A DNA stretch of 47,695 nt from an uncultured Clostridia bacterium. GTDB taxonomy: Bacteria > Bacillota > Clostridia > Saccharofermentanales > Saccharofermentanaceae. The number at the start of each line of letters is the position of its first letter. Position 1 is the stretch's first letter. The notes beneath the pieces are model-generated. The model searched no databases, had not been told where the DNA came from, and saw only the letters and a program-made list of their open reading frames with translations. Made by a program: the position numbers and the translations under genes. Shown piece after piece: positions 34,558 to 43,250 of the stretch. The stretch is taken from NCBI GenBank assembly GCA_947167045.1, contig CAMVGO010000016.1, positions 1 to 47,695 on the forward strand, given 5' to 3'.

Positions 34558-35298
34558 CTATTCGTTAAGATCGCAGCTCAGACTGTTAGGCACGCCCCTC
34601 GGGCCCCTCACGGCATATATTCCGTATTCGTCGTTCAGCACTGCAAACGTAAATCTGTCTTTATCGTATCTTCTCAAGAGCTTTATCTTCATGAGCGCTT
34701 TTATGGTCAGGTTCTTGTCCTGGTAAAAGTACGGAATGTCAGTTTCCGTGACCCTGCATTTATAAAGGATCGCCGATACGGGAGCACCGACATAAAGATA
34801 TACCGTGTCGCCCGTCCTTATGCCCGCACCCTGTTTCCAGTCGATCTCATCGGCTTTCTCAAAAGCGGCGATAACGTCGTAGTATTTTGGGTTTGACGGT
34901 ATAAGCCACTCCTTAGGCGCCCGCTCCTTCTGCTTCTTTTTCGAAGACGCCGTCGCCGTATAGCTCATGTCAATAAGATCGAAAACCTTGCCCTCCGGAA
35001 CGGTCCCGTCCAACAGCACCGTGATCCAATGGACCTTGTTCATGTGGTAGGCGGGCATTATCCCTTCCTGTCTTACGAGGACGTCACGGAAGAAGGCGTC
35101 ATCGACCTTGAGATTGATAACGGGAATGTGTTCCTTTGTCTTAAGGCCGAGCTTGTCCCCTCTGACCTCCATGACCAGGGCAAACCACTTTTTGTTGTCA
35201 ACGTGCCTGAAAACGGCGTTGTCGTCGTACTTCTCCCACGGATATTCAGGCAGCACGCCATACATGTCTTTGATGTAAGAAAATACCAGTTCTTTCAT
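34558..35298 (-). CDS. YjbR/MmcQ domain fused to an EVE/PUA-like domain
   Basis: A 246-residue two-domain protein. Residues 1-115 are MmcQ/YjbR-like (YPWEKYDDNAVFRHVDNKKWFALVMEV, then MPAYHMNKVHWITVLLDG). A lysine-rich linker (about 119-128) leads to residues 129-246, which resemble an EVE/PUA-type domain (EWLIPSNPKYYDVIAAF, GIRTGDTVYLYVGAP, ILYKCRVTE). EVE domains bind modified bases in DNA or RNA; the YjbR fold is a putative DNA-binding module. No ribosome site is visible and an extended -10 (TGGTAGAAT) ends 6 nt before the ATG, so translation may be leaderless. Confidence 0.78.
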   Translation of the reverse strand: MKELVFSYIKDMYGVLPEYPWEKYDDNAVFRHVDNKKWFALVMEVRGDKLGLKTKEHIPVINLKVDDAFFRDVLVRQEGIMPAYHMNKVHWITVLLDGTVPEGKVFDLIDMSYTATASSKKKQKERAPKEWLIPSNPKYYDVIAAFEKADEIDWKQGAGIRTGDTVYLYVGAPVSAILYKCRVTETDIPYFYQDKNLTIKALMKIKLLRRYDKDRFTFAVLNDEYGIYAVRGPRGVPNSLSCDLNE

Positions 35299-35326
35299 AG
35301 GTTTATTCTACCACAAGACGGGCTGT

Positions 35327-35332
35327 TATAAT
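35327..35332 (+). promoter_or_regulatory. extended -10 for the PrcB-like lipoprotein gene
   Basis: TGTTATAAT on the plus strand (TATAAT at 35327-35332). It would give a 5' leader of about 140 nt before the ATG at 35480. It overlaps the promoter region of the divergent YjbR-EVE gene. Confidence 0.4.
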
Positions 35333-35479
35333 CTAACCGTGCATTTCGAAACCGGGATAATAAGAATCCCTGTCCACGCCGTAAGAAACTATGCCGGAAG
35401 ACAGTTTTACGCAGGCGCTGCAACATTCGGAGAGCACCGTCTGTATATATGGCAAAGACAATCAACGGAGGAACATAAA

Positions 35480-36028
35480 ATGAACAGCGGCATCAAGGCA
35501 ACACTTTGCACCACAATTGCTTTTGCCATCATGGCGGGAATCGTCACAGGCTGCAGGGAGAATCTTAAGAACACCGGCTCAGGCAGTCAGGCCGGCACCA
35601 CACAGACCAGCATAGAGCTGGTAACCAAAAGACCTGAATATGTATCCGCAAAAGATGCAAACGGCGATCTTCCCCAGAGCGGAAGCATCGGCGGTTATGA
35701 ATATAAACTCCCGGGACGCGATTCTTACCGTTCAATGGAAAAGGACAGAGGCTACTACATCGACATGCTCGAAGAGGAAAACTCCCCATATTATTACGTT
35801 ATCTGCTCAGGTCTTAAGAATACAGGCGGATACGACATAAAGATCGTCGATATCGGAATGGACGGCCAGACCCTGATCGTCACGGTCGAAGAAACTTCAC
35901 CTGATCCTATGTCCATGGTAACCGAGGCATTGGACTATCCGTACTGCGTGCTCATGACTGACAAAAAGGTCGCGTCCATCAAGATAGTTACCGCGCAGGG
36001 GTATGAGTTCAAGAACATTAACGGCTAA
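35480..36028 (+). CDS. PrcB-like lipoprotein
   Basis: A 182-residue protein with a lipoprotein signal ending IVTGC (C25), a Ser/Gly/Thr linker and a C-terminal domain that looks like PrcB_C: YYYVICSGLKNTGGYDIKI, a VTVEETSPDP segment and PYCVLMTDKK. In spirochaetes PrcB is a chaperone-like partner of the PrcA protease; here no protease gene is adjacent. The start MNSGIKATL follows CGGAGG, and the upstream extension lacks a ribosome site. It would face the outside, anchored by lipid. Confidence 0.7.
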   Translation: MNSGIKATLCTTIAFAIMAGIVTGCRENLKNTGSGSQAGTTQTSIELVTKRPEYVSAKDANGDLPQSGSIGGYEYKLPGRDSYRSMEKDRGYYIDMLEEENSPYYYVICSGLKNTGGYDIKIVDIGMDGQTLIVTVEETSPDPMSMVTEALDYPYCVLMTDKKVASIKIVTAQGYEFKNING

Positions 36029-36095
36029 AGACACTTGAAGCGAGCATTATAAATGCGAGAACTGAAGCAAAACACTTTTTCATTTCGATATCCCC

Positions 36096-36155
36096 CGCGC
36101 CTTAGCAGCAGCGCATACTGATCATCACTCCGCCGCCTTAGCAGCAACGCAAACT
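36096..36155. repeat. direct repeat of CGCCTTAGCAGCA
   Basis: Two imperfect copies about 24 nt long, 36 bp apart (around 36096-36119 and 36132-36155), share CGCCTTAGCAGCA and a following CGCA-ACT. They fill the gap between the lipoprotein gene and the convergent MutS-like gene. Confidence 0.5.
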
Positions 36156-36160
36156 TCCCG

Positions 36161-37702
36161 TCAATCCGCGCCCTTCATCTGCTCGTAAGTGATGCCGTAT
36201 TTCTCAGCTATATTCCTGGCATAAGAGCTCGTGTCGGGCGCGCTCCGCTTTACCCTGAACGTGTTCTTATCGTCTTTTATCTCCATTACGATGCTGACGA
36301 TCTTACTGCTTCCCTCCCAGGCATTCATCTCGGGAATGCAGGAAGCGAGCTCATGTATGTGCGTGTTGAAGATAACTCCCGAGCCCTTGTCCTTAAGTAT
36401 GTGAAGAAGGTCCTTACAAAGGTAAAGCGCGTCGGCCGCCGAAGTCGTGGAGAAGGTCTCGTTAAAGAGTATCAGTGTATCCGCACCGGCAAGCTTTACT
36501 ATCTCCTTGATCCTTACTGCCTCTTCACCCAGTCTTCCGTAATTGATCGTCAGGTTCTCGTCGATTGGGAAGTGCGTGAGGATGTTTCCGAAAGGCATTC
36601 CGCTGCAAGAACCCGCGGTGACGAACATGCCGAGCGATGCCATTACGGAAATGAGTCCCAGGCCCTGTTCGAGGATCGTCTTTCCTCCCCTGTTCGGACC
36701 CGTGAGGATGAAGATCTTCTCATTGTCCGAGAAGGAGAAGTCGTTCTTTACGATCTCCTTTTGTGAGGTTATCGCGAGACGGATGTTGTAGAGATCCTTT
36801 ATCCCGAGTTCCTTGTCCGGAATGATCTCCGGAAATGTGGTCCCATAACCGCGGTCGGTGAGTTTCTTTCCGAGATCCGCAACGTTGAGATAGAAAACAA
36901 GTCCGTTGTAGAGGTTTGTCAGAAGGCGTGAGTCATATCCGGAGTGCTTCGTGATGAGGCGCTTGACCTCACCGTAATGTTTCCGCAGGTGCTTCTTGAT
37001 ATGAGGCGTCATGGCAGCCAGGAGCGGATCGCGGTATTTGACGTCGTTGAAAGGCGTCTTGATCTTTGACCCGACGGCGATGTCCATGATGGTGTATGTC
37101 GATCTGGGTTTGTAGTCGACGATCTCTATGGCCGAGACGGTGTCGATATCCAGATCGGGAGTAAAGGTCACGCCGACGACGGCTCCCTTGGCTGAGGATA
37201 GATCGTCGTGTATCTTGACGATGTCGGGCTTGACGGATTTGAAGTTCTCGTCCTCGACTGTCTCCTTCAGCGATTCACGGAGCGAGATGAGACCTTCTGC
37301 CTTGATGTCGTTTTCGCACAATGCGGTATATAAGGATTCGACGACTTCGACAAAGACCTTGAGCTCTCTTAAGCGCTCGAGAAGTGACGACAGGGAATCG
37401 TCGCGGTCGTGCAGCCTCTTGGCGCCGTTGCCGTAGTACTGAAGTATCTTTATGGAATCTATGGACTGCCTGACGGCATTCCTCAGACTCTCATTTGCCA
37501 TAAAGTCTTTTACGATCTCCTGACGGTAGATCATGTCTGAAGGATCCTGCGGGATCTTCACCATGATGTCACGGAGTATCTCCTGCTCTTCCTGGTCGGA
37601 GGTCATGAAGTCTATGACCTCGTGGAGCGCGATGTCCTTTACCGTCTCAGCGGAAAGCGTACAGGATCTCCCGTTCCCTTCTGTCTTGAATAAAATATCC
37701 AT
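36161..37702 (-). CDS. MutS-family ATPase lacking the mismatch-recognition domain
   Basis: A 513-residue protein with only the helical lever/clamp-like region (about 1-310) and the MutS ATPase (about 325-500). Walker A is TGPNRGGKT (334-342). The Walker B region reads LILFNETFSTTSAADA, with N413 where classical MutS has Asp, before the conserved E414. THIHELA is the His switch. Domains I and II for mismatch binding are absent, so it is unlikely to do ordinary mismatch repair; MutS2-like or sub-family MutS proteins of unknown role are closer. It is monocistronic and convergent with the PrcB-like gene. Confidence 0.82.
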   Translation of the reverse strand: MDILFKTEGNGRSCTLSAETVKDIALHEVIDFMTSDQEEQEILRDIMVKIPQDPSDMIYRQEIVKDFMANESLRNAVRQSIDSIKILQYYGNGAKRLHDRDDSLSSLLERLRELKVFVEVVESLYTALCENDIKAEGLISLRESLKETVEDENFKSVKPDIVKIHDDLSSAKGAVVGVTFTPDLDIDTVSAIEIVDYKPRSTYTIMDIAVGSKIKTPFNDVKYRDPLLAAMTPHIKKHLRKHYGEVKRLITKHSGYDSRLLTNLYNGLVFYLNVADLGKKLTDRGYGTTFPEIIPDKELGIKDLYNIRLAITSQKEIVKNDFSFSDNEKIFILTGPNRGGKTILEQGLGLISVMASLGMFVTAGSCSGMPFGNILTHFPIDENLTINYGRLGEEAVRIKEIVKLAGADTLILFNETFSTTSAADALYLCKDLLHILKDKGSGVIFNTHIHELASCIPEMNAWEGSSKIVSIVMEIKDDKNTFRVKRSAPDTSSYARNIAEKYGITYEQMKGAD

Positions 37703-37830
37703 CTGTTATCCCCCTGACGGACCGGAAAGAAATAACTTTCAGTGGTCCTGTTTCTGCCATACATTCTAAAAAAAATAATGATAATAAACAATGTGTGCAG
37801 GACATGAAATACCAAACTTTCCCTCAATGG

Positions 37831-37867
37831 TATAATGTTCGGGGCCATGGGACATCCGGTGTCCCAT
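37831..37867 (+). promoter_or_regulatory. extended -10 promoter and ATGGGACA-N5-TGTCCCAT operator of the XRE/CPBP operon
   Basis: TGGTATAAT places an extended -10 at 37831-37836. A perfect 8-bp inverted repeat (37847-37854 and 37860-37867) lies 10 nt downstream, over the expected transcription start. The core GGACA-N5-TGTCC equals that at 301-319 in front of the paralogous XRE gene. Confidence 0.65.
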
Positions 37868-37960
37868 CCGCGGAAACAGGGCGTTTGCTCGTTTTGTGTC
37901 CTGTTTTTCGAGGCCGCTTGAAGCTAGACTCAAGCCATCACTCAAGGGAGGCAGACGAAA

Positions 37961-38476
37961 ATGGATCAGCAGAAGATCGGTGAATTTCTTAAGACACTCC
38001 GCAAGGAAAAGAACCTTACACAGGAAGAACTTGCAGATAAGATGAATGTCTCAAGAAGGACAGTCTCAAGATGGGAAACAGGAAGCAATCTTCCCGACCT
38101 GGCCATCCTGGTCGAGCTTGCGGATCTCTACGATGTCGACATGAGGGAAATCTTCAACGGCGAGAGGAAAAACGAGACAATGGACAAAGAATTAAAAGAA
38201 ACAATGCTCATGGCAGCAGATTATACCGACGACCACATGCAGAAGGTGTTAAGGAGATTCCAGCTGATGTTCGGCACGGCAACCGTATGCGGCATCATCT
38301 ATCTTATAGGCCTTTTCGTCGGGCCTGAAAACGGTTCACCGGTATTTGACTTCATCTCCGGCATCTGCCTCGGAATAATGTTCGGCATGCTGATAATAGG
38401 CATCCTCGTTACCGACAGGCATTTTGCAAAGATTACCGAATGGAAGCGCTCCATGCTCGGCAAGACCAACAAGTAA
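37961..38476 (+). CDS. XRE-family regulator with membrane-spanning C-terminus
   Basis: A 171-residue protein. Residues 8-60 are an HTH (LTQEELADKMNVSRRTVSRWE). Residues about 100-150 contain two hydrophobic segments (TATVCGIIYLIGLFVG and ISGICLGIMFGMLIIGIL). This is a membrane-tethered DNA-binding protein and a close paralogue of the gene at the left window edge. It probably autoregulates through the dyad at 37847-37867. The start follows CAAGGGAGG. A CPBP protease gene follows 16 nt downstream in the same operon, a pairing often seen in immunity or signalling modules. Confidence 0.87.
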   Translation: MDQQKIGEFLKTLRKEKNLTQEELADKMNVSRRTVSRWETGSNLPDLAILVELADLYDVDMREIFNGERKNETMDKELKETMLMAADYTDDHMQKVLRRFQLMFGTATVCGIIYLIGLFVGPENGSPVFDFISGICLGIMFGMLIIGILVTDRHFAKITEWKRSMLGKTNK

Positions 38477-38492
38477 TCCTCAGGAGTACAAC

Positions 38493-39389
38493 ATGATAAA
38501 CACAAATGAGATAACAAACAATAAGTTCGTTATATTTATGTCGGCCGCTTTTTTGGCGGCATACATCCCCCTTTCGATAGCAGGCATAGCATATAAGAAC
38601 GGCAACACTCTGCTCTTCATGTTCCTGTTCAGGGTCGTCGCGATCCTGATCCCGCTGGCCGCCGTGCTCATCGCAAAGCTCCCCTTCAAGAAGCTCGGAT
38701 GGAAGCCGAAGTTCTCTTTCAAATACTTCATCTTCGCCTTAATAGGCCCTCAGTTACTCAGCTGGCTCGGTGCTGCCTTATTCTTCATCTTTAACCGCGA
38801 AGCATTCGGTGTAAGCATGGACGGCATCCTGGCAATGATCCCCTCCGACATCGCTTCCATGACCGGCATGGCGGACATTGACCCTTATCCTTATCTCGGA
38901 GTCATGACGGTAATGTCACTGACGGTCATCCCGATATCACAGATCCTTCCGTCCCTCGGCGAGGAAGCCGGCTGGAGAGGCGTCATGTATCCTTTCCTTA
39001 AGACAAAGCTCGGTCCCGTCGCGGGAAAGCTCGCAGGCGGCGCGCTTTGGGGCATCTGGCACTGGCCTCTCGTGATCCTCGGAAGTTATTTCTATGAAGG
39101 TGAGTATTTCGGAAAGCCCGTTTTAGGACCCGTCGTTATCTGCATCGCGCTCTGTGCTTTCGGCATCCTCATCGACTATGTATATGAGAGAACTGGCTGC
39201 ATCTGGATCCCTTCGCTCATGCACGCTTCGATGAACGCATCCGCGATGCCGGTCCTGCTCATACTGAAGAGCGGATATCAGGACCTCTCGATCCTTGGCC
39301 CGAGCTGCTTCGGACTCATCGGCGTACTGCCCGTGATTGTCGTTGCTGTCATATTGCTCGTTAAGGGCGGCGCGAAAAAGACGGCTTGA
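38493..39389 (+). CDS. CPBP-family intramembrane metalloprotease (Abi/CAAX-like)
   Basis: A 298-residue polytopic protein with the CPBP motifs EEAGWRG (157-163, E157-E158-x3-R162), GIWHWP with H190, and SLMHASMNA with a third His/Asn motif near 257-264. Such glutamic-type intramembrane proteases process membrane proteins and in Firmicutes often give immunity to peptides. The start MINTNEITNN follows CAGGAG; a longer frame overlaps the XRE gene and is rejected. No target is evident, although the membrane-anchored XRE protein is a candidate. Confidence 0.87.
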   Translation: MINTNEITNNKFVIFMSAAFLAAYIPLSIAGIAYKNGNTLLFMFLFRVVAILIPLAAVLIAKLPFKKLGWKPKFSFKYFIFALIGPQLLSWLGAALFFIFNREAFGVSMDGILAMIPSDIASMTGMADIDPYPYLGVMTVMSLTVIPISQILPSLGEEAGWRGVMYPFLKTKLGPVAGKLAGGALWGIWHWPLVILGSYFYEGEYFGKPVLGPVVICIALCAFGILIDYVYERTGCIWIPSLMHASMNASAMPVLLILKSGYQDLSILGPSCFGLIGVLPVIVVAVILLVKGGAKKTA

Positions 39390-39407
39390 GATCTTCTGAA
39401 ATCAGGA

Positions 39408-40961
39408 TCAGAATTCCACGTCCACGTTATCGGGAATCCCGTAGAACTCCTTAAAATAGGCCACGCGCGAATCATCGGCGGGATCAGGGAACCACATATA
39501 ATCTTCAAACGGATAAGGCGGCATGACGATAGTTATGTCGCCTGTCTCATCCTTAACATTCTCTATGATCTGATAGCGCTCCCTGCTCACATGTCCGATC
39601 GCGAGGTAGATCCTTCCCATGCTGAACGCGAAAAATGCGGTAATGATGCCCAGGACGACCAAAACAATAGTCTTGGGAACGAACCTGACATTTTTAAGAT
39701 AATAGATTAGGAGCATCTGGCATAACACACAGAAGCTGATGACGCCCGCATAGAAACAACGTCCTCCGATCGAGTCGACTGTCAGCATCGGCACCATGGC
39801 GAGAAATGGCATGAACCAGAAGACCAGAAGACGTCTCAGGAGTTTCCTCTCGTTCAGGAAGAGGACCACCAGTTCAACTGATATGATCTCCGCAAAACCC
39901 AGGTCTATAAATGCGTAGAGACTGTCGGATTCCCTGATGAACGCGGGACATTTATTGAACATGACCGAGCCGTAGTAAACGAGGAATGCAATATCAAAGA
40001 TCATCATCAGGACGATAAGGAATTTCTTAGCAAACGATTCCTTCCCCTTCAGCTTTCTTGCCGCGATAAGGAGCAGGAGCAGCGAGATGACCATCGGGAT
40101 CAGGATGTCCTGGCTCACTATGCCGGGAATGAAATCGCGCATGTATCTCTGATATGCCGTCTCAAGGAATACCGATAACGGCTTGGAGCGGTCGTACTGA
40201 AGGACCCTGTATCCGTCGACCGCGGTACCGGTATTCCAGAGTGAACTGTATATGTTGTTGCTGAACATGATGACGGCGCCTGCCAGATTACCCGCAAAGA
40301 GCGTGTAGATGTTTATGTTCTTACGCTCTTCTTTCCTGATCAGGCAGTACAGTGCAAACGCAAACGAGAACATGAGAAATATCACGGTCAGGTTTTCGAT
40401 AAACAGCTGGATGATGACTCCGAACACGAAGTGCAATACCGCAGATGTCACCTTCCGCTTTTTGGAAAGGTGACTGCTCCCGCGCTCGAAAAGCAGTCTG
40501 AAGAATATGAGCATCGCGAGTGCGGACATTACAAAGTTCGCGAAACCTGCTACCCACCCGTTCGTCTGACCCCATATGTATGACGGCATACAAAGAAAGA
40601 TGCAGTTCGCGAAAAGGAATGCGCAGGTAGTGGTCTTGAAGTCGATCTTACTCTTCGTTTCACCGCTCAGAAACAGGTATGCGTTCTTAGTCGATGAGAA
40701 TACCATCAGCGCGAAAACAAGACCCATCACCACGGTCTTCAGCGCGAACGACCTGGTGATCAGGACCTCGACTGCATTTCCGGCATATCTGCTGTTGATG
40801 TCAGCGGTCGTCAGATGCTCAATACCGGGCGCCAGACCCCAGTCCCAGTCATCGTGGGTATAAGGGATCTGATATGCGATCCAGATATAGAAAACGGCCG
40901 CGGCAAGAATAAAAATGCACCACGGCCATATATGTTTTCTGATCTTTTCCGTAAAACTCAT
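39408..40961 (-). CDS. large membrane protein with GT-C-like acidic motif (DUF6056-like)
   Basis: A 517-residue protein with about 11-12 hydrophobic segments. The first extracytoplasmic loop starts QIPYTHDDWDWG (D37-D38), typical of GT-C enzymes and DUF6056-like glucosyltransferase relatives. It probably transfers a lipid-linked sugar to the surface. The start MSFTEKIRKH is chosen over an upstream ATG because the upstream sequence crosses an inverted repeat and lacks a ribosome site. The gene follows the 172-residue membrane protein and probably shares its promoter. Confidence 0.7.
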   Translation of the reverse strand: MSFTEKIRKHIWPWCIFILAAAVFYIWIAYQIPYTHDDWDWGLAPGIEHLTTADINSRYAGNAVEVLITRSFALKTVVMGLVFALMVFSSTKNAYLFLSGETKSKIDFKTTTCAFLFANCIFLCMPSYIWGQTNGWVAGFANFVMSALAMLIFFRLLFERGSSHLSKKRKVTSAVLHFVFGVIIQLFIENLTVIFLMFSFAFALYCLIRKEERKNINIYTLFAGNLAGAVIMFSNNIYSSLWNTGTAVDGYRVLQYDRSKPLSVFLETAYQRYMRDFIPGIVSQDILIPMVISLLLLLIAARKLKGKESFAKKFLIVLMMIFDIAFLVYYGSVMFNKCPAFIRESDSLYAFIDLGFAEIISVELVVLFLNERKLLRRLLVFWFMPFLAMVPMLTVDSIGGRCFYAGVISFCVLCQMLLIYYLKNVRFVPKTIVLVVLGIITAFFAFSMGRIYLAIGHVSRERYQIIENVKDETGDITIVMPPYPFEDYMWFPDPADDSRVAYFKEFYGIPDNVDVEF

Positions 40962-40967
40962 AATCTT

Positions 40968-41034
40968 CGCGTGTTGTCCAATCAATGCGTGATAACAGAT
41001 AATTCTGTCACCTGCGGATATTATACAACACGCG
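40968..41034. repeat. CGCGTGTTGT / ACAACACGCG inverted repeat in the intercistronic gap
   Basis: Ten-base arms at 40968-40977 and 41025-41034 flank 47 nt that contain a -10-like TATAAT on the minus strand (41025-41020) and an inner GTGATAACAG/CTGTCAC pairing. It may be an extra promoter/operator or an RNA stem before the GT-C-like gene. Confidence 0.4.
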
Positions 41035-41040
41035 TTGAGT

Positions 41041-41559
41041 TCAGGTGGTTTTAATCTCAACCGCGAAGCGGCAGGTCCCGTCCGGATACTCGAGGATCAT
41101 GTAGTCCCAGAAGCATCCGATTATATTGTGTTTGTATTCATCGGGGACATCCTTCTCTTCTATGAGCGGCAGTCCTTCCGTTATCGCGTAACACTTTACC
41201 GCATAGTATTCGACGTCGCGCGAATCTTCGGGCGTATCGTTTTCGAGCGCCTGAATAAGCGCACCGCTCCAGCTCTCAGGAAGAGCTCCGATCATCTCAT
41301 CGCTGTTTGCGTAAACAGGCGATTCAACCTGATATATAGCGTCACGGAAACCCCTGATGCCGTACCTGTCTATCGAATCCCCAAACTCCGGCAGCAGTGC
41401 CATATAGCTGTATTTTTCCTTCTGTTCGCCCGTGAGATCACCGTAAACGGTCCACTGGTCAACGGTTTTAAAACTGCGGATGAACAGGAAGCAGATGACG
41501 CCGAACATCGCAACAAGCGCAGCGAAAATACTAAATCCTATTATGAATCCCTTTTTCAT
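41041..41559 (-). CDS. membrane-anchored protein of 172 residues, unknown function
   Basis: One N-terminal membrane segment (about 5-30, FIIGFSIFAALVAMFGVICFLF) is followed by an acidic extracytoplasmic domain of about 140 residues (YGDLTGEQKEKYSYMALLPEFGDSID..., ending CRFAVEIKTT). I do not recognise the domain. Three cysteines are spread through the protein. It starts behind CAGGAGATTAG from a strong promoter and precedes the GT-C-like gene, so it may assist that enzyme; this is only context. Confidence 0.7.
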   Translation of the reverse strand: MKKGFIIGFSIFAALVAMFGVICFLFIRSFKTVDQWTVYGDLTGEQKEKYSYMALLPEFGDSIDRYGIRGFRDAIYQVESPVYANSDEMIGALPESWSGALIQALENDTPEDSRDVEYYAVKCYAITEGLPLIEEKDVPDEYKHNIIGCFWDYMILEYPDGTCRFAVEIKTT

Positions 41560-41596
41560 GTCTAATCTCCTGAAATGTTATTCCGCGGTTGATGCT

Positions 41597-41625
41597 ATAT
41601 TAGCACCGCTGATATTGTTTTTCAA
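41597..41625 (-). promoter_or_regulatory. promoter of the 172-residue protein/GT-C operon
   Basis: On the minus strand TTGAAA (41625-41620), a 17-nt spacer ending in TGC, and TAATAT (41602-41597), i.e. both hexamers plus an extended -10. A TGCTA-TAT-TAGCA stem spans the -10 and the start region. Confidence 0.65.
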
Positions 41626-41658
41626 TAGACTTTTATTGTTTTTCGATAAAATTCAAGA

Positions 41659-43110
41659 TCAACCCTTTATCCAGACCAATCCGTAGAAGACCAGTGAGAT
41701 AACGGCCAGAGCATAGACCGAAGCGGTCGTCAGGAGCGACAGGAGGTGCGGGCTTAAGTCTTTTGCCCTGCCGGTATAGTAAGCGCCCGCGATGACCGTC
41801 GGAACGATATATCTGAATGACATCGTGCAAGTATACGGATAACTGAAGCAGAAGTATACATAAGATGCGAGCTGCGACAGGAAAAGCACCGTCATCACGA
41901 GATCCGTGAAGCTGCGGTCCTTTATCCAGCAGACCACCATGTTCGCGAAAACAGTGATCACGAACACCGAGAAAGCCGCGAGAAGCAGATAACCGATGAG
42001 CGCCAGGATCGTGTGGTCGCGGTAGTAGTCGCCGTCGAAAACAGCCGCATCCAGAGTCTCAGTGATGATGTTATAGTCGACTCCGTCGCCGAACGCGAGG
42101 AACCTTTTCCATGCCGGCTGATCTATTATGAGACCCGGATTTAAGATAAGGTCAGGTTTTGCGACATATGTGATCGGCACCTTCCAGAGGACATAGGACC
42201 TCACCTGATACCAGAGTCCCAAAGGCGCGCATACCGCCATGAACGCAACATACTGAAAGAACATGACGGGCTTCTTTTTCGACTCAAAAAATGCCTTGAC
42301 CATGACGAGACCTATAGGCACGGCAACGATCCCGGCAGAGAGTTTTCCCATCATGCCGAGGCCGACGCAAAGGCCGATGCCCATGAGCTTTGCAAACGAC
42401 TTCTTCTCCTCCCCGTACCAGACGAACGTCAGATAGAGAGCCGCTATCGCAAACATTACCGCAATGGGGTCGTTGTTGAGCGCACCGGAGAATACGATCA
42501 GCTGCGGGTGCAGGGCAACCGTGAGGTAAGCCAGTGTCTTTGCCTTGGGCTTCAGGTTCCAGAGATCCGTGAACCTTTTGGCTAACGTAAGTGTCACGAG
42601 CGAATAGAAGAGCGACAGGCACTGGAGAGCATCCCAGTTATTGCCGTACGAAGGAGCTACTGACTTGTAGATGCTGAAGAAGACCGCGCAGGTAATGTGC
42701 TGCAACGGCGGATGGTAGAACTGCCAGTGCTCGGCGATATTCTCGTCCAACAGCCTGTGGTTGTTTATCAGATACTCGATGTATTCGGAATGGTAGTTGT
42801 AGTCGTGGAAGATGCCGAATTCGCCCATGTCGTGCTGCCTCTGCTGGGCACCAGTATACAGCACATAGAAAGTCCTTATTGCCACGGCGATGATCGTGAC
42901 GGCGGCGATGATCTTCTCATCCCTGCCCTTCCCGGCGCTCATTACCATGAGGCAGGCAAAGCCCGTAAATCCCAATAACAGGACAGCGAGCCGCAAAGGG
43001 TTCATCAGAGCGGAGTTGCAGCCGGTAGCGATGAGAACGAACAAAGACCATACAGCACATGCGGCTATATCGGTTATTAGTCTGCTCCCTTTTCTGATAC
43101 TCTTCTCCAT
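41659..43110 (-). CDS. GT-C superfamily membrane glycosyltransferase
   Basis: A 483-residue protein with about 11 hydrophobic segments. The first large loop has HDYNYHSEYIEYLI and EHWQFYHPPLQHITCA, with the acidic/His pattern of ArnT/PMT-like GT-C enzymes. It would use polyprenyl-phosphate sugars outside the membrane. The start MEKSIRKGSR is chosen with GAGGGGG upstream. A frame reaching back to 43233 is rejected because its first codons lie in the xylanase terminator. It is separate from the xylanase transcript. Confidence 0.72.
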   Translation of the reverse strand: MEKSIRKGSRLITDIAACAVWSLFVLIATGCNSALMNPLRLAVLLLGFTGFACLMVMSAGKGRDEKIIAAVTIIAVAIRTFYVLYTGAQQRQHDMGEFGIFHDYNYHSEYIEYLINNHRLLDENIAEHWQFYHPPLQHITCAVFFSIYKSVAPSYGNNWDALQCLSLFYSLVTLTLAKRFTDLWNLKPKAKTLAYLTVALHPQLIVFSGALNNDPIAVMFAIAALYLTFVWYGEEKKSFAKLMGIGLCVGLGMMGKLSAGIVAVPIGLVMVKAFFESKKKPVMFFQYVAFMAVCAPLGLWYQVRSYVLWKVPITYVAKPDLILNPGLIIDQPAWKRFLAFGDGVDYNIITETLDAAVFDGDYYRDHTILALIGYLLLAAFSVFVITVFANMVVCWIKDRSFTDLVMTVLFLSQLASYVYFCFSYPYTCTMSFRYIVPTVIAGAYYTGRAKDLSPHLLSLLTTASVYALAVISLVFYGLVWIKG

Positions 43111-43187
43111 ACGGCGTAAGGCCCCCTCTCTGCCGATAACAAAAGGATATTCGAGCGGAAGAAGAATTGCAAATGACAGTAGTGTAA

Positions 43188-43225
43188 AAAATACAAAGAG
43201 GGCTGCCTCACTTGAGACAGCCCCC
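43188..43225 (-). terminator. terminator of the xylanase gene
   Basis: On the minus strand GGGGCTGTCTC-AAGT-GAGGCAGCCC forms a stem of about 10 bp and is followed by TCTTTGTATTTTTT. It lies about 30 nt past the GH10 stop. Confidence 0.8.
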
Positions 43226-43250
43226 CGGATCATTGACTTAAGTCCCTAGA

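Noticed and set aside
43111..43233. Upstream extension of the GT-C gene to an ATG at 43233
   Set aside because: The first codons lie inside the xylanase terminator hairpin, and the T-tract would be translated. An internal ATG with GAGGGGG is better.
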